Assembly: GCF_000264905.1 (NCBI RefSeq)
Contig: NW_006763132.1
Coordinates: forward strand, 1-64,000
Source: Stereum hirsutum FP-91666 SS1
Lineage: Eukaryota > Basidiomycota > Agaricomycetes > Russulales > Stereaceae
Length of the DNA: 64,000 bases
Direction of reading: 5' to 3'
A program made the translations under genes and the position numbers. The notes beneath the pieces were generated by a model. That model ran no database searches. It saw only the letters and a program-made list of their open reading frames with translations, and had not been told where the DNA came from. How positions within the stretch are numbered: the stretch's first letter is position 1; every line of letters starts with the position of its first letter. Below are positions 47,275 to 60,344 of this stretch, piece by piece.

Positions 47275-49800
47275 GTTAACTAATAATCCGTTACTTTTGC
47301 GGATCTGATTCTGCTTTGAACGGTGGGGCCGGTACTGGAGTTGAGGATGTGGTGTTGGAGGAGTGAGCTGTGTGGTACGCACTGTTCTTTGTTGCACCTA
47401 GCTCCACTATACACGGTGGGGCTCGTTCGGTTATCGCGGGCGTCTGCTCTAAGATCTTCGATGGCAAGCAGCAGTGGGCAATGGATCGGCGACGACGACG
47501 TCGGTTTGGGCTTTGCTTAGCTGCTCTATGTACGTTTAATACTTATCGGAGTGGGTATGATTCGAATGTGTACGGGATGTACTTCGTGGCTGGGATTGTT
47601 GGCGTCGAGAGAGAGAAGTGGGCGGTCGTTGTGGAGCAAGGCCCTATATTCCTGCCACTTTCCGTCAAGGCGCGTGGGAACACAATGTCGTCATCAGACC
47701 CTACGTCACTCGCCGTTCTCCCGGTCCCTCTCTTCGTTTTGCAAATGTGTTCCGCCTCTAGATGCTTTCCTTTTCCAGCTCTTTCTTCTTCATCACACTC
47801 TTGTAGTCTCCTCGCCAAACTCAACGACATCAAGTTCAGCAGTGTCAAGGGAGGAAACTGTCTCTGCGTTACCGACAAGCTCGAACGCAGTCGGTGTCTT
47901 CATGCCACGTCAACGAGCGTTCAGCGTTACTATTAGCAGACTTCTGCCACTCAATCTCATGTGCTCTTTCTTCTTCGAACCAGTCGGCTATCTCACACCC
48001 ACCGAGCTCACTGTTGCTCACACCAATTGCTAGCGCGCTATCATTGACCACCCTGGCCACGACATGGTCGTGTTCTGATCCGCGTCATTATATTTGTGCC
48101 CCATCTGTATTGCCTCGGTTGGTCTGCTACGACAATCACCGCTAGTACTGTCGCATCGTCAGTGGACCTACCTTTGTTCTCTCCTATTTAGCGCCATTTC
48201 GGCTCCCGAATCATTGCCTCGGGCTTCCGTTTCACTCTGGTCATCAGCTAGCGAACACAATTCGTATGGGCGACTACACGACGAGTGTGGTATCGCCTTG
48301 CTCGTCGTCGCTCGTTCCATCTGATTCAGATCATTCGGGGTACTGGTCTACAGTGCGACATAGATATAGACGCCGCAGTGTGTACGTTGGCGAAGTTGTC
48401 GAGACCAACTTTGCGCTCGCTTTTGGGGGCTTGTTTTTCTCGGTCGCATCAATGAGACATAGCCCTCGGTCGTAGGCGGTAGGAGAGGCGCCCTATATGG
48501 TCTCAGTTCGCATGCAGCGATCAGCCCGTGCCAGCCAGTCAAACACCCTCCTTTTAGAAACAATCATAGAGATGATAGGCCTTCGGTGAACGTCTCGGTG
48601 CGCTTCTGCCTATTCTCGACACTCATTCATGCCTTGCCAGTACACTCATGCATGCATCTTCGGCTCGACTGATGATCTCGTTTGTGCGTTATCGTGATAC
48701 CTTGTCCCATACCCTCGGCCGTGCCAAACGCAGTGACGCACAGCACTTTTGTGACTTGTCTCCAACCGATATAATGCAATCCCTCGCATGCCACGTAAGT
48801 ATCTATGCACGGCGGACGATCATGAACAAGCTCTGTGGCTAGCTCGAAGTTCTTCCAAACACCGCTTTCGAGTCCGCTTTGAACACTCGCTACTCTCTTC
48901 CGAGACAAGGAGAAATCGAAGCTCTTCTATTCTATATCCTATAGCCTTGCTGTATACGTCCACGATGAGATGGCTCTTTGAGTTTTTGCCTCGTTGGAAA
49001 TGCGTGCGCGCGGGGCCGCTTTGAGTTCATATCGGTATAAGTGCTATAAGTGCTGCGTACCAAAATACGGGATGGGAGGGAGCGTAAATATTGGACCTGC
49101 GTCATGGAGGGACGCAACTCGTGATGTTCGTTAGGCCGGATTTGGGTTGTTGGGAGCATACATACATGCATACCGGGATCAACGCTTGTCGTCATTGATT
49201 GATGTGCCGGTCTGCCAGTCTGTCAATGCGTGTTCGTACGTTCTGTATGTCTGCGCTTTGACCGTCACGCGTCATAGCTTCACAGCGTCATTCTCTATCT
49301 CTATCTTCGCAAAAGGAAGCGAATACACGAGTACCAACATACATCGTCGAGCTTCGGGCTGGCTGGCGTGCGCCTTGCGCTTGTTCAAAGTATCCCTGCT
49401 CTGATCAGCGTTTCGCTTCACTCACCCCTAGGTTTCAAGTTCTCGCATAGCCTCTGGCACTCATGTTTCAGACTTTTCAGCCATCGTGCCATCCGTACTC
49501 CTTGCTGCCCACTGCTCAGACTGTCTTCTATCGAGAATCCGTGTCATTAGCCCGCGTCAGGAGGTGACAGGTCACTGCAGATCCGCATGTCGTGTGTCCT
49601 CGATTCCTCGCCCGTTCCGTATATGCATGCCTGGCGACGTCATACTTGATACGCCCTTGTCTTCCATTCTGGGATATTTTTGGTGCGCGGATTGTTCGTT
49701 CCTCGATGACCTCACGTCGTGGTCATTTCTGGACTGCGCCCTAATACAGAATTATAATACGACCAGACTGACGTCCCTCTACCTTCCAATATTGGCCCGC
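47275..49800. other. Gene-poor 2.5 kb, nothing supported
   Basis: Longest frames are 47370-47936 (+) and 47543-47878 (-), which overlap and look unstructured. 47869-48060 (-) and 48266-48475 (+) are likewise anonymous. No splice chain or family motif found. The first 200 bases upstream of 47274 presumably hold the transcription factor promoter. Confidence 0.3.
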
Positions 49801-49828
49801 TCGACGATATACATAAGTAGTCTAAGAA

Positions 49829-50237
49829 GTGCGTCTTCGGGTTGTTGTCAGCCTCAGCGCTTTAGCCCCTATCCTTCAACCGATTCTGATTCTATATCTT
49901 TGGAGATATTTTGTCACAATCATCCGTGCATGGGGAGTAGATATATGGACGATATTCACTTTCTACCTATTCTTCAGGTTGTTTGACCCCAAAACTAGAA
50001 CAGGAAGGATATAATCGGCGGATCACCTTGCGTTTGAGCGGGCAGTTCAGATTCGCAGGTATAAGGATTCATCATCCGAGAACGCTTCTGCGGAGAAGTT
50101 TCGCTATGCGTGTTGGACTTCATAGTTCAAGAAAAGGACGAGTTATACCTCAAATAATGGCTTATGCTATTGAGCACACGACGCCCCCTAATGGCGGAAT
50201 CGTAGATGCTATAGATCTGACGCGTTGGAGAAGGTGA
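49829..50237 (+). other. Possible diverged array-like membrane exon
   Basis: The frame from about 49860 encodes a hydrophobic stretch (ALAPILQPILILYLWRYF, then IWTIFTFYLFF) followed by RLFDPKTRTGR, reminiscent of exon 3 of the array genes (YLFGFEKPRVNRG). A possible last exon would end IDLTRWRR at 50237. I could not build a consistent splice model, and no P-Y signature is present. It could be a decayed relative or an unrelated membrane gene. Confidence 0.25.
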
Positions 50238-50526
50238 AGATTGACATAAATTGCTCAAATCAATCACAGTAACGCCTCATGTCAAGCAATGAGCTGGTCC
50301 GTAGGTTCAAGATACACGACGTCTATCCAGTGCATGGCCCTTCTTAGGAGCAGCATGAATTTACAGAAACTTCCGGTATCACATGCCACGAAGCAACGGG
50401 AAAAATTGTGTTGAAACGATTGACACGGCTTGTGCTCTTCGTCTAGAGAGGGATAAAAAGTGATCAATACTCGACCATTGCTTTTCGGATAAGCGTATAC
50501 GTACCAGTAGTTCGCGACTTCTCCCT

Positions 50527-50775
50527 TCAAGCGGCTGTTATGGTCTGTCCAGCGAGGTCTGATGTTGCGGCTGAGGGAGGGGAGGTAGCAGCAACGTCTG
50601 CCATCAGTAACTGAGAGTGGTGATACTTTGGAGTCACAGATCCACCTGAAGTACCCTCGTAATCGTCTATACGGCCATATTGTCCACCATGCCATAAGAG
50701 TTGACCCCTCGTGCCGCCTCCTAGCATAAAGATGACAGCAAATAAGGCGAGGAATGTAATGGGTGAGGTGTTCAT
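50527..50775 (-). CDS. Small secreted protein, about 82 residues
   Basis: Starts at an ATG at 50775 with MNTSPITFLALFAVIFMLGG, a standard signal peptide, followed by TRGQ at the likely cleavage site. The mature part is short, Gly/Ser/His/Tyr-rich and without cysteine. The frame closes at 50527. A different frame continues downstream to 50282, so an unseen intron could extend the protein. No family recognised; role unknown. Confidence 0.4.
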   Translation of the reverse strand: MNTSPITFLALFAVIFMLGGGTRGQLLWHGGQYGRIDDYEGTSGGSVTPKYHHSQLLMADVAATSPPSAATSDLAGQTITAA

Positions 50776-50811
50776 GTTGCTATTGACGCGGTGAGATGCA
50801 TGAGACCACAC

Positions 50812-51734
50812 AGAAGATAGAGCTTATAAGGATGAAACGCACCAGCAAGAGCGGGAATAGCCGTCATATAAGATCGAAATGTAGATGATTAGTCGCCATG
50901 TTCAGTGCATGACGTCTACCGCAGAATTCATCAGAATGTCTAGAGGAACAATACTTACTCTGATGTTCCCCATCACAGTTCAGAGTACATGACTTATATC
51001 GGTATCTGAGTGCCTAGTCCCTAGCGCATAGAAGGGATACATCACCAACAAAGGCTCGAACCGATATCTTATAGATATTATGTGGCCGTAAGCAGTACTG
51101 GGATAATATATGAACACATTTTATAGGGTGATGGATAAAACCATCATGGGCGGTGGGAAAGCTATCAAAGATGCTCCAGATATCAATCAAACATGTATCT
51201 TCCAGACAAATCCTTGACAATGGTGTGGTCCCTGCGTGGAGTGATCAGGCTTTCCCGTATACGTCAGTGTCTCTAAACGGTAAAGGTTCTGTCTCATATT
51301 ATGCTGAACCTGCGAGTTGCAAGCCGCTGCAGGCGGAACATCGTAGAGACCTGATACTGCTGAGTACATATCAAAGATGCTCCAGGTCCTGCACAGAGCT
51401 ACCCCCAGACAAGTCTTGACAAGTCACAACAATAGCCCACTTGGTTTCTGTGAGGGGAGACAGGAATAACACGTCATCGTAAGCGCCTCTAAAAGGCAAT
51501 GGCTCTACCTCAAGGCCTCATACCCGAGTCTTGGTGATACGGGGTGCAAGCAGAGTATCGTTGAAACAGAAGTAAAATCGGCATCAGGCCTCCATTCCGG
51601 TAAACGACTGCGAATTAATATCTTCCCCTTAAGTAGGACCAAACTTCAGTGATCAGTCCGCATTATCATCTTCCCCACTTTTCCCCATTACCTGAATTGA
51701 ACTACCACCACCCGCTTCCAAACCCTCCGCGACC
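50812..51734. other. Intergenic, nothing recognised
   Basis: Frames at 51014-51220 (-) and 51153-51419 (+) lack motifs. The end is the promoter of the receptor-like gene. Confidence 0.3.
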
Positions 51735-53183
51735 ATGTCGGCAACAACACAGGCTTTGTATGCTGATACAAAGCAGGTTATTCTCGATTCCGTCTTCATA
51801 GCCTTGTTTTATGGTATGTTCATCAGCATGCTTTCTAGAATTTGCTTATGGACGATTAATAATACATCTCAGGGATATATTTGATCCTCATGACCATAGT
51901 CATATATATATTCCTGTCAGTATGCTCGTAAATATTGATTTATTCTAAGTGGCTTAATGGTGTATAGCTGCGGAAGCGGTCCATCGGGAAGTTCAAGAGT
52001 CGGAATGCTGACGGTCCTATTCATCATGTTTGCCGCTGCGACGGTTTGCGTCATTCTGGATATATTTACTACCCTTCGAAATATCTCCCGTGCTATTGAC
52101 CCTACCATTGGTGGAATCGCGAATGATACCACTGCGAATATCGCCGCCAGTATACAATCAGCATTGGCCAGAGTTCTTGTAAGATGTCATCGCAATTTAT
52201 CCGACTTCATATTGGTGCTCATCCTACCACAGTATATTCTCAGTGATGCTATTGTACTTTGGCGCGCCTGGGTTATAGGTATGCGTAGGAGGAAGATTGC
52301 TATTGCCCTGATCGCATGCCTTGTTGCGACCATCGGTATAAGTGATTTCTCCACTACCACATGGTAATGAATACTGAGAGACCTTTGCGAAAATCAGCAT
52401 CAATGGTGGTTGATCTTTCACTTGACATAATTGTGCTGAACGTACATCACAATAGTGAGGCGAGCGAAGTAAAAAGTGGAGAAACAACCTTGATTCTAGC
52501 ACTTCCGACACTCTTCACAAATATTGTTGCAACATCCATAATTGCTTGTACAGCGTGGTACGCTTTGATTTTTCTCTCTCTGTGTTATGTCTAATATTAG
52601 AATCTCACGACGTCTATCTTTCATGTTTAGGAAGCATAGAAATTTCGTCAGCGGATATAATTGCTAGCCAAAGTGTTGTTTCAACTAGAGTTGAAGCAAT
52701 ACTGTCTCTCCTCATCGAATCTGGTTTTATCTACTGCGCTCTATGGGTATTGTACACTTTACCCGTCCCGAAAATGGGTACATATTGAACTTGTCTCATA
52801 TTTCACAGATTATATTTCTCCTCTCCTCCTTCCAACAGCTTTCCGGCGTGCTGGGCTTGTCTATAATGGAAGTTATCATGAGTCAGATATCCGTAAGCAC
52901 GTTCACATGCGATATTTGTGTCTGTTTATTCATATCGGACTATGCTTTAAAGGGAATCTACCCCACTCTTATCATGATTATCGTCTGTTTGAACCGAAGC
53001 CATTGTGACCGGTACAGCGTGCACTATATCAAACAGCCCTCGGGTATCAAGCCATCTTACGATGATGGTCGACCTCCGTCCTCAGTTATTGATATCAACG
53101 GGAGCGGGGTTCCACGAGAGGACAATCAGAAGCATGATGAGATAGCCATGAGTACGATGAATTCATCCACAACGGAAGTGTAG
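51735..53183 (+). CDS. Receptor-like multi-TM protein
   Basis: Exons 51735-51813, 51873-51915 (GTCAGT donor) and a third from about 51951, then several more to the stop at 53183. Family-typical pieces in order: N-terminal DSVFIALFYGIYLILMTIVI (TM1-2), MLTVLFIMFAAATVCVILD, YILSDAIVLWRAWVIG with a following RRRK, a TM segment, RVEAILSLLIESGFIYCALW, then a TM pair, GIYPTLIMIIVCLNRS and a polar tail. This is a large basidiomycete family of seven-TM proteins of unknown ligand; DAIVLWRAWV and ESG..Y are its recurrent marks. A 54-bp intron sits in front of YILSD. The tail (ending MNSSTTEV) is cytosolic by topology. Plasma-membrane location is inferred. Confidence 0.7.
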
Positions 53184-54129
53184 AGTCCTCACTGGTCTTT
53201 GTACAACTCATACATGAGTTCAGCGCCATTCCAGTTCGGACTTTACTGCTACGTACCATCTCGATCCAGAATCCATCTGTCTTCCCCTTTGTTTCCTATC
53301 TTCACAAATGAAGCTCCCTATATTATTAAAGTAGCAGCTGGTCTGGAGCTCGTTTTTACTCATATCCCGTGAAATTGCATAGAGCCCTATGTTCTTTGTC
53401 GCATTAGTATGAGACTTCCCAGCGTCGGAAGCATATTCTGTCTAAGTACTTTCTAACCAGACGTTGAGTAAACCGCATTCCCTCCGAGTCGTATTAGTGC
53501 CAAGACCAGGTCACCGTGTATCGCACTCTCTCTCACAACCTCACCCGCATCTTGTATTCGGGTACAATCCCAATAACTTCAAATGCACGTCTGTGTCCAC
53601 AATCTGCTGAAGAGCAATCGGACTAAGCAATCATTCCTCGGACCATGAAGCTGGCGGGTGAAGGGACAAGTATGACGCTCCAGCACGATCCATGGGGATG
53701 CCAAATCGCGCCGACGCAAGGTCAATAGCATACACGAATCGGGAGGTTATATTTATATAACGGTGAATGGACCAGGAAAATCACTGCGCGAAGCAGAAGG
53801 AAAGAACGCAGGGAGGCAACGAACATAGATATATGTATTACTCAAGGTGGCGGTGGCGCTGACCGAACCGTCCTCACCCCGCGGCATACTTATCCGGAAC
53901 ACATCGCTCGATATCCAATCGCGATTGGACATTTACTCGTACCTCTGTCGAGCATGCTCCGGATATAATCCCTGTGTCAGGAGGTTCAAAACCGTGTAAA
54001 GGCCATATTCTTGTAATTTCCTCGTACACATCCTGGCGTAAGCCTATAACTACTAGCCGTAAGTCCGTGCGTGTCATACAATCTAGCAAGACAGAAGTCC
54101 CAATTTTGGTATTTTACATCTCCGCAGGA
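53184..54129. other. Intergenic, nothing recognised
   Basis: 3' flank of the receptor-like gene and of the cupin gene, which converge. No coding signal. Confidence 0.35.
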
Positions 54130-54959
54130 TCAGAACGCACGGTATGCCCTATAGAGATCAACAGCGTCAGTATCTCCGTTCCTCTCTCGAAGGGAAAGAG
54201 AAGCGTGGGCGGTTGTGGACAGGTTACGTACCGTTGGCCAACGTAGAACGCCTTTCCGGATGTGGGGCTATTGAACAGGACGGTGGTACCCTTGGGAATC
54301 TTCACGACGTCACCCTATAGGATCAAAGAACGCAGGGATGTCAGTTAGATGAGTAAAACAACGGCAAAAGCCGAAAAAGGAGCACGAAAAGAGAGGTGGA
54401 CCGGTGAAAGACAGGCGGTACATCGAAATGCGATGGGCGGGGCGTGTTGATAAGGTTGGGGAGGAAAGCCGGACATAGAAATTGTGAAGACGCAAAGAAA
54501 ATGACTAGGACGCACAGCCTTCACGAGCTTGACCTCCCCCGTAGCCTTGTCCTTCAACGTCATCTCTCCCTCGAGCATGATCTTCAACTCGTCGTAGCTG
54601 TAGGTATCTGTTTGAGGCCAAAGTCAGCATCAGCACACGATTCATAGGACATTCTTGTCAAGCCAAATGGATGAAATACAGAAGGGTGGTAGTGAAAAAG
54701 AACAAGTTCGATAGGGGGTGGCGAGTATTTGAGGAGTGTGGCGTCGTCGCGAGTGAAGGACTAAAAGGGAATAAAAGTGCCTCGAAGTACGAAAACACGC
54801 ACATTCGAAATCCTCGGGGCTCTTCTCGTAGATGAAGATTCCACCGCTCATCGGCTTCTCAGTGTCGTCGGTGGTATAGAGGTCATCGAGGAATGAGTAT
54901 TTTCCGGTCTCGACCTTTCCGAAGGTGGATTGGGCAGCGACGTGGTGGGAGATAGGCAT
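54130..54959 (-). CDS. EutQ-like cupin
   Basis: Exons 54959-54803, 54607-54516, 54314-54232 and 54148-54130 join in frame to 116 residues. Single cupin domain of the EutQ type: FIYEKSPEDFEYTYSYDELKIMLEGEM (cupin motif 1 region, without the full His set) and GDVVKIPKGTTVLFNSPTSGKAFYVGQR (motif 2). The length is typical for the small stand-alone fungal proteins of this group. The C-terminus is RAYRAF. No signal peptide or TM. Bacterial EutQ has acetate kinase activity in ethanolamine use, but fungal homologs are uncharacterised, so the activity should not be transferred. Confidence 0.8.
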
Positions 54960-55997
54960 GGTAATTCAGGTACAGAGAGTACGAGTGAGATGAGGTGCAA
55001 GTAGTTGTAGAAGGAGAGTTCGGGATGAAGTCAAGAGGATGTGCGGATAGGGGTTATATAGGCGAGCACGAAGGGGGACGGAGCGCCGAGCAATGAGCGC
55101 GAAATCTGGTTCGATAAGACGAAAGCTCAGCAAAACCTCGTCACCAGATGACAAAGACTAGTTGGCTTCGCCTTCGACGTTGCGCCGTGCTGGAAGCGGA
55201 GCGGAATGAGCGCAGCGAGATCGATGGAGAAGGCGAAGGCGAAGTGGTGGGTTATCTATCAGTTAACGAATAGACCGAGGCAAAGACGTCGAGGAACATG
55301 GAGCCACTACGATTCTGACCATCGTCTTCTTCTGATTGGCCTGGCATGAAAAGCGGGGGAGTAACGCAAGCTCAAGGTCGATAGGGCGAGGCGTTTGGGT
55401 GGATACCGATTTGTGGGGATAAGCTGAGGTGGGACCAGGTGTGCATGCAAAAGCGCCGATAGTCATAGCCTTTGACAACATTCATAGCAATATATATCAG
55501 CCAGAATTGAGTACTGAGTACAGAGACGGTCAACGCCCGTCAAGCAGGGTAGGTCATAGTGAAGGGAGTGGGCGAGAGCAAACAATATCAAAAATTGCGC
55601 TGGCCGCGGCTACAGGCGCTTTCGGGTACACCCGGAAACGGTGCCACTGGCTCGCTCCAATGTGGCAACGGTCTTTGGGTTGCCCACACAGGAAGCTACT
55701 TATGTAGAGTCTGTAGTAGCAAAAGAGTCATGAATGAGTCGTCTCTCTTTATATACCACGCATGAGAAGCGGAGACATTATTTGCCCGCCTAGTGTTCTT
55801 ACACCGAAATGACGTTTTCGTCCATACAAAAGGATGCGAGATTCAAGTTCGGACTTGTTTCATGGACGACATTCGCATACCAAATCTATATAATAGCTTA
55901 GTTTAACTACATGAGTAACGAAGAACATGGAGCTACAAATTGGATGCCTCTGTACAACTATAATTTCCTATCGGGGCGACCTTGGGGCGAACAACGC
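54960..55997. other. Intergenic 1 kb, nothing recognised
   Basis: Promoter side of the cupin gene and 3' flank of the vWA gene. No coding signal. Confidence 0.35.
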
Positions 55998-58900
55998 CTA
56001 TACCACCAACCGTTCAGCACGACGCACCAACGCCAGAAAGTCAGCCCACTCCATCTGCGGCTTTCCATCGATATAATCCATGATTTTATCCTTCAAGCAC
56101 TCGATGAGCTCTGCTTGCCCAGACGAGTGTTTCTCCAGAAACGCCACAGCCAGTGCGGTGGCCCACACCTCGCTCTCCACATCCCCCATGTCGCCCCATT
56201 CGTTCACTGCCGCTGGGCCTACGATTCTCTCCAAGTCTCGACCAAGGACAAACGATCCATCGAAAGCTTGTAGCTTCACGAGGTCAATCACTGGAACGTG
56301 AATATCGCGTTGCAGTGGAGCGGGGTTCTGAGAGGAAGAACCTGCATCGTGCAAGCCGCCCGATGCAGGACGATTGGGTTGTATTTCTGGCGATGGACTA
56401 CGGCTTTCGGATGGTGGCCGCGACGGAGGTGGAGAAGGTTCGACGACTGGACGACGACGATGAGGTCTGGATCTTCCAGGAGAGCTCTCACGGCTGGAGT
56501 AACTCTCCAAGGAGCTCATCGTCGAGTACGTGGCTGCACTATCGTAATCCTCCCCCGGATGTGAATCGTCTGATTCATCATCGTGGTCCACACCTGCAGA
56601 GTCATCGTCAGCTCTCTCAGAAGCCGCAGTCTCTCTTCTCGCGTGCTGTCTGGCATTGGTCGTTGCGGGTTGTCCATATCCTAGGACCCATGAGAGCCGA
56701 CTCCACACAGCACCGAGCGCCCACGAAACGTAACCCGAGTCCTGAGCATCGTCAGGTTCATTTACAGGGACATCGATCCATTCGTTTGGATCATCCCGTT
56801 CTTGTCGTCGTTGCCGTCGACTACCGGCCAGCCCACTTCTTCCATGCCTTTCCGGTGCACTCGCCTCTACACCTCTTCCATGCCTTTCTTGTGCTTGTCT
56901 AGTCCGGACCACTCCAGAATCGACGACGACAAACGACGTATACTCGCTTGCGAGCTGGTATCTCGCTCCCAGCTCTACTATCGCCGCCTTCGTGTTCGAC
57001 TGGCCTCCAATAGCGCCCCCCGGCATTGGTCCTCGTCCTTCCTGCAGGTCCTGAATGAGGCGATGAGCAGCCAGCGTGTGTATGAGCATCGCCTTGGCAG
57101 CGCTACGAGCTCGACTAGAGGGGGAGGGCAGGGAAAGACGGATGGGTTCGACGGGTACAGAGAGGTTGAGGACTTCTTGACCATCGCCGAGCGTTCCTTT
57201 GATCGTGACAGTGGACGGAATCTTATCGGTCTGGAGGATGGCGTAGACGACGAGACGTAGGCCGGGATACAGTGTCTGGATGACGGAGGGTGTCTGTCGA
57301 ATGAAAGGAGGAGGTGGGAATTGTATACGCCGGAAAGAATTCGTGTTTAGGTCCGCCTCTTCGGTCACTCCCCAATCGATGGTGACGCCCTTGAGGAGGC
57401 GAGTGCGACCTGCACGTAGGAGCTGCGCGCACTTGCCTACGATCTCTGTGGAGTTCAGAGCCATCAGACAAAGGCCATTCCCGGCGCGAGCAATCCCTTC
57501 GCACATGGCAGTGGATACTGTGTTCCCAATACCGAGAACGAAGATGCGGAGAGGGGCTGATGGAGTACTTTGTGCCACGGCGGTAGCAACAGCCTTGAGC
57601 GTCTGTTCGATGTCATGGTCCTAAGATACGTAAACAAAAAATAACCGTTCGTCAGCTCTTCCAATGTTATCGTGACTTAAATAGAGCCGTGAGTTTTGGA
57701 AGAGTTGAGCCTACCTCTCCATCTGTAAGGATGAATATGACAGTAGGCATGCTTCGTTTCCGTCGGGAAAATACATGTGTTAAGGCAAGACGCGTCTCCG
57801 TTCCGCCACAGTTTGCCTGCATGCTCTGAGTATGTGTCGTCTGCCGGATTGACGGCCGTCAGTAGTGTCGACAGAGGTGGGATATATGATGACGATGACT
57901 CACAGCTTGATCTACGGAGGTTTGACTGTATGCCTCACTATTCTGCCAAAGACCCGTACATTGACTCCCGAAACTGAAGATATTGAGGGCCGCGCCGCTC
58001 GACGGAATGGCTTTCAGCAGCATGATCAACGTATCCTTGGCCGTCTCTATCCTGCCGCCTTGCATGCTCCCACTCCTATCCACCAAGAAGAGATACTCCT
58101 GCGCAGGTAACGGCTGAATTCCAAACTTCGGTACGACCGTCAACTGTACCGCGACCGTCGGCTTCGAGTCCTCACCCGCCGTCGTCCTTGCCCGAGTCTC
58201 AGAACCCGGATCGTCCAGTTCCGCGAAACACCTGGGCGCATCGAGTCCTTCTGCCCGGATGATCAGCACGAAATCCGAGTTTAGGAACTCCGACGAACGA
58301 AGGGAGGCCGTAGTGCGACGGTTGGAATGTTGTCCGTGGTGTGTACGATGGGGTGTGAGGGCGATGGTGTGACTAGGACTGGAGACGCTCTCTAATAACC
58401 CGCTGGTTTGGATTTTTACGGCGATGCGTAGGCTGGTATGCGGTGGCGCACGGAGGGAATTCATTGTGCTGGGGTGCGGGGTACCGTATCGCATGGTCCC
58501 GACCGACATTGGAAGCTGGAAGCGAATCTCATTCGGATGGTCGTCGTCCATAAGGTGCATCACGAGCTTCAAGGAAATAGGAGCAAAAGAAACGAGGCAA
58601 CGATAAAAACGGGCAAAACGCTTCCATAAAAGGTAGGACAGACCGTTATCTTTGTGACGACTACCCCACGAGCAGGGATCGACCCTACAGATATAGTGAA
58701 CACTGAACCCATCCCATAAATGTCAGCGACAAGTCGATGAAGATAGTGAGATCATGATACGCACCGTCGTCTGCACCCCACTGTACTAGCCCCGCTACCT
58801 TGGATTCTTCGAGAGCCTGCCTATATTCGTCTTCCGCCTTTTGACTCTCCTTCGCTACCCCAACCACTTCACGCCCATCCGACGTCTTCATGGCGAATCC

Positions 58901-59206
58901 ACATACGGCCGATCGCGCCGGAACAGGGAAGACATACTTCGCTCGACCAGTGGAGTCCTCAGATGGATTGGAAAATATATGTGTAATGATGATCTTGGCC
59001 GATACTGCATACGAATGACATACAGATCAGTCGAATAGCATGGAACGTTGGTTCCCTGTCACAGCAAAGACTTGGAAAATGGCGGGGTCGGAATGCTTAC
59101 CATCAACAACTACAGCGTTCACCCACACTTCATCCAAGGGCAGGTGATGTATTTGGTTGTTTGTACCGTTGAACACAATGCTGGTGTTCTTTCTTCGACT
59201 GGTCAT
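55998..59206 (-). CDS. VIT and vWA domain protein
   Basis: Exons 59206-59101, 59004-58765 and 58702 onward; about 920 residues. N-terminal VIT domain: THIFSNPSEDSTGRAKYVFPVPARSAVCGFAM, then EVVGVAKE and AEDEYRQALEESKVAGLVQ. Central vWA domain with the MIDAS metal site: LFLVDRSGSM, the ALNIFSFGS strand, GGTETRLAL (the Thr) and FILTDGE. The architecture is that of inter-alpha-trypsin inhibitor heavy-chain-like and PARP4-like proteins, and it is common as cytosolic proteins in basidiomycetes. C-terminal part: a Ser/Pro/Arg-rich disordered segment and a final conserved helical module (LERIVGPAAVNEW, then ATALAVAFLEKH, MEWADFLALVRRAERLVV). No signal peptide seen. Metal-dependent protein binding is expected; partners unknown. 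Confidence 0.85.
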
Positions 59207-60344
59207 GTTTTCCGAGATGTAAGACTGAGCAGTGGGAGAGAGAACGAGCCAGGACGCACCTAGGGTGAGAGATCGCGGCTTATCATAACATGGATCCTAG
59301 GGCGCTACATCATGAGTAACATTATTTCTATAAAAGAAGCTGAGGGTAATTCAGTGGCGTGGCGTGTAAGGCGGATATCGTGACGGTGGCCCCGTGGCAC
59401 ACAAAGAGGGACAACATTCTTTCTTCGGCTACCCAGAGCATAAATACGTCGCAGAGGCACTGTTGCGAAAGGAAATGAGGTGCAGTGATGATGATAGAAT
59501 AGCCCACACAGGGTTAGACTTTCTCCGCGAGAAAGGCTTCCATGAACAAGCCTTCGTTTGCAGGCACACTGCAGCCAGCATGGCTGTTTGCGATTGAAAT
59601 CTGTGAGCCCTTTTGATCTACGCAATATAGAATGCGATCCAAAAAGAGGGACATTATACGCGCAAAACTAGCACGGTGGTGTAGGATAGGTCCCGCGCTA
59701 TGTCATACAATCGTCATACACGACGATGAACCGCAGGAATAATAGGGCCCACCGCTTTCGAGGCTATTAGTGGTCCAGACTGGAGGATGTGTACCACCAG
59801 GAGGACGCGACTGAACGGATGATGATTCCAAAAGGACTTCGAACGACGCGAATCGCGTGAGATATTATCTGTCGGCGAAGACGGTGTTCCCGACGCACAT
59901 GAGTACCCGCCACCAAGGCTGGTTCTGTTAGGATGGATATAATTGAGACCTCCATAGACCTCGAACGTATGCCATAGGTCGCTTCCTCAGCAACAACATG
60001 GGAAGAGGGAACAATCCCGAGCATGACCACACTCGGCGAAGCGTCGTCGAGCGGATCGGGTGAGAACGTGGCCAGGCGGGTAGGATTTAGTGGAGAATAT
60101 TGAGCAAACAATTTGTAGCGTCTAGTATTTGAGTTACTCCTAAGTAGACGAAAAGAGCCAGGACGTGGTGGGATGGTGGTTCGAAAGGAACCGGAGTTGA
60201 GCCGGAGTTGTGGCTGTGGGTCTGTGATCAGAAAAAGCGCGATAAGATAAGATCTCTACGCGACTCCTGCTCCGAACAATCAATGAATCATGTTCGCCTT
60301 CACAGGCCTTCACTCGTCTACATACCACTATGAGCTAGCTATGC
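59207..60344. other. Intergenic, one anonymous minus ORF
   Basis: The frame 60111-59767 (-) starts MFAQYSPLNPTRLATFSPDP and is reasonably protein-like, but it has no motif and no splice partner. Nothing else is seen. It may be a small gene or chance. Confidence 0.25.

Noticed and set aside
51916..51990. Apparent frameshift in the receptor-like protein
   Set aside because: Resolved by using the GTCAGT donor at 51916 instead of GTATGC at 51920; the frame is then continuous.
56153..57260. Plus-strand frames up to 249 codons
   Set aside because: Shadow of the vWA gene's large minus-strand exon.
58960..59004. Apparent one-base frameshift in the VIT domain
   Set aside because: Re-reading the complement gave THIFSNPS in one frame; there is no lesion.
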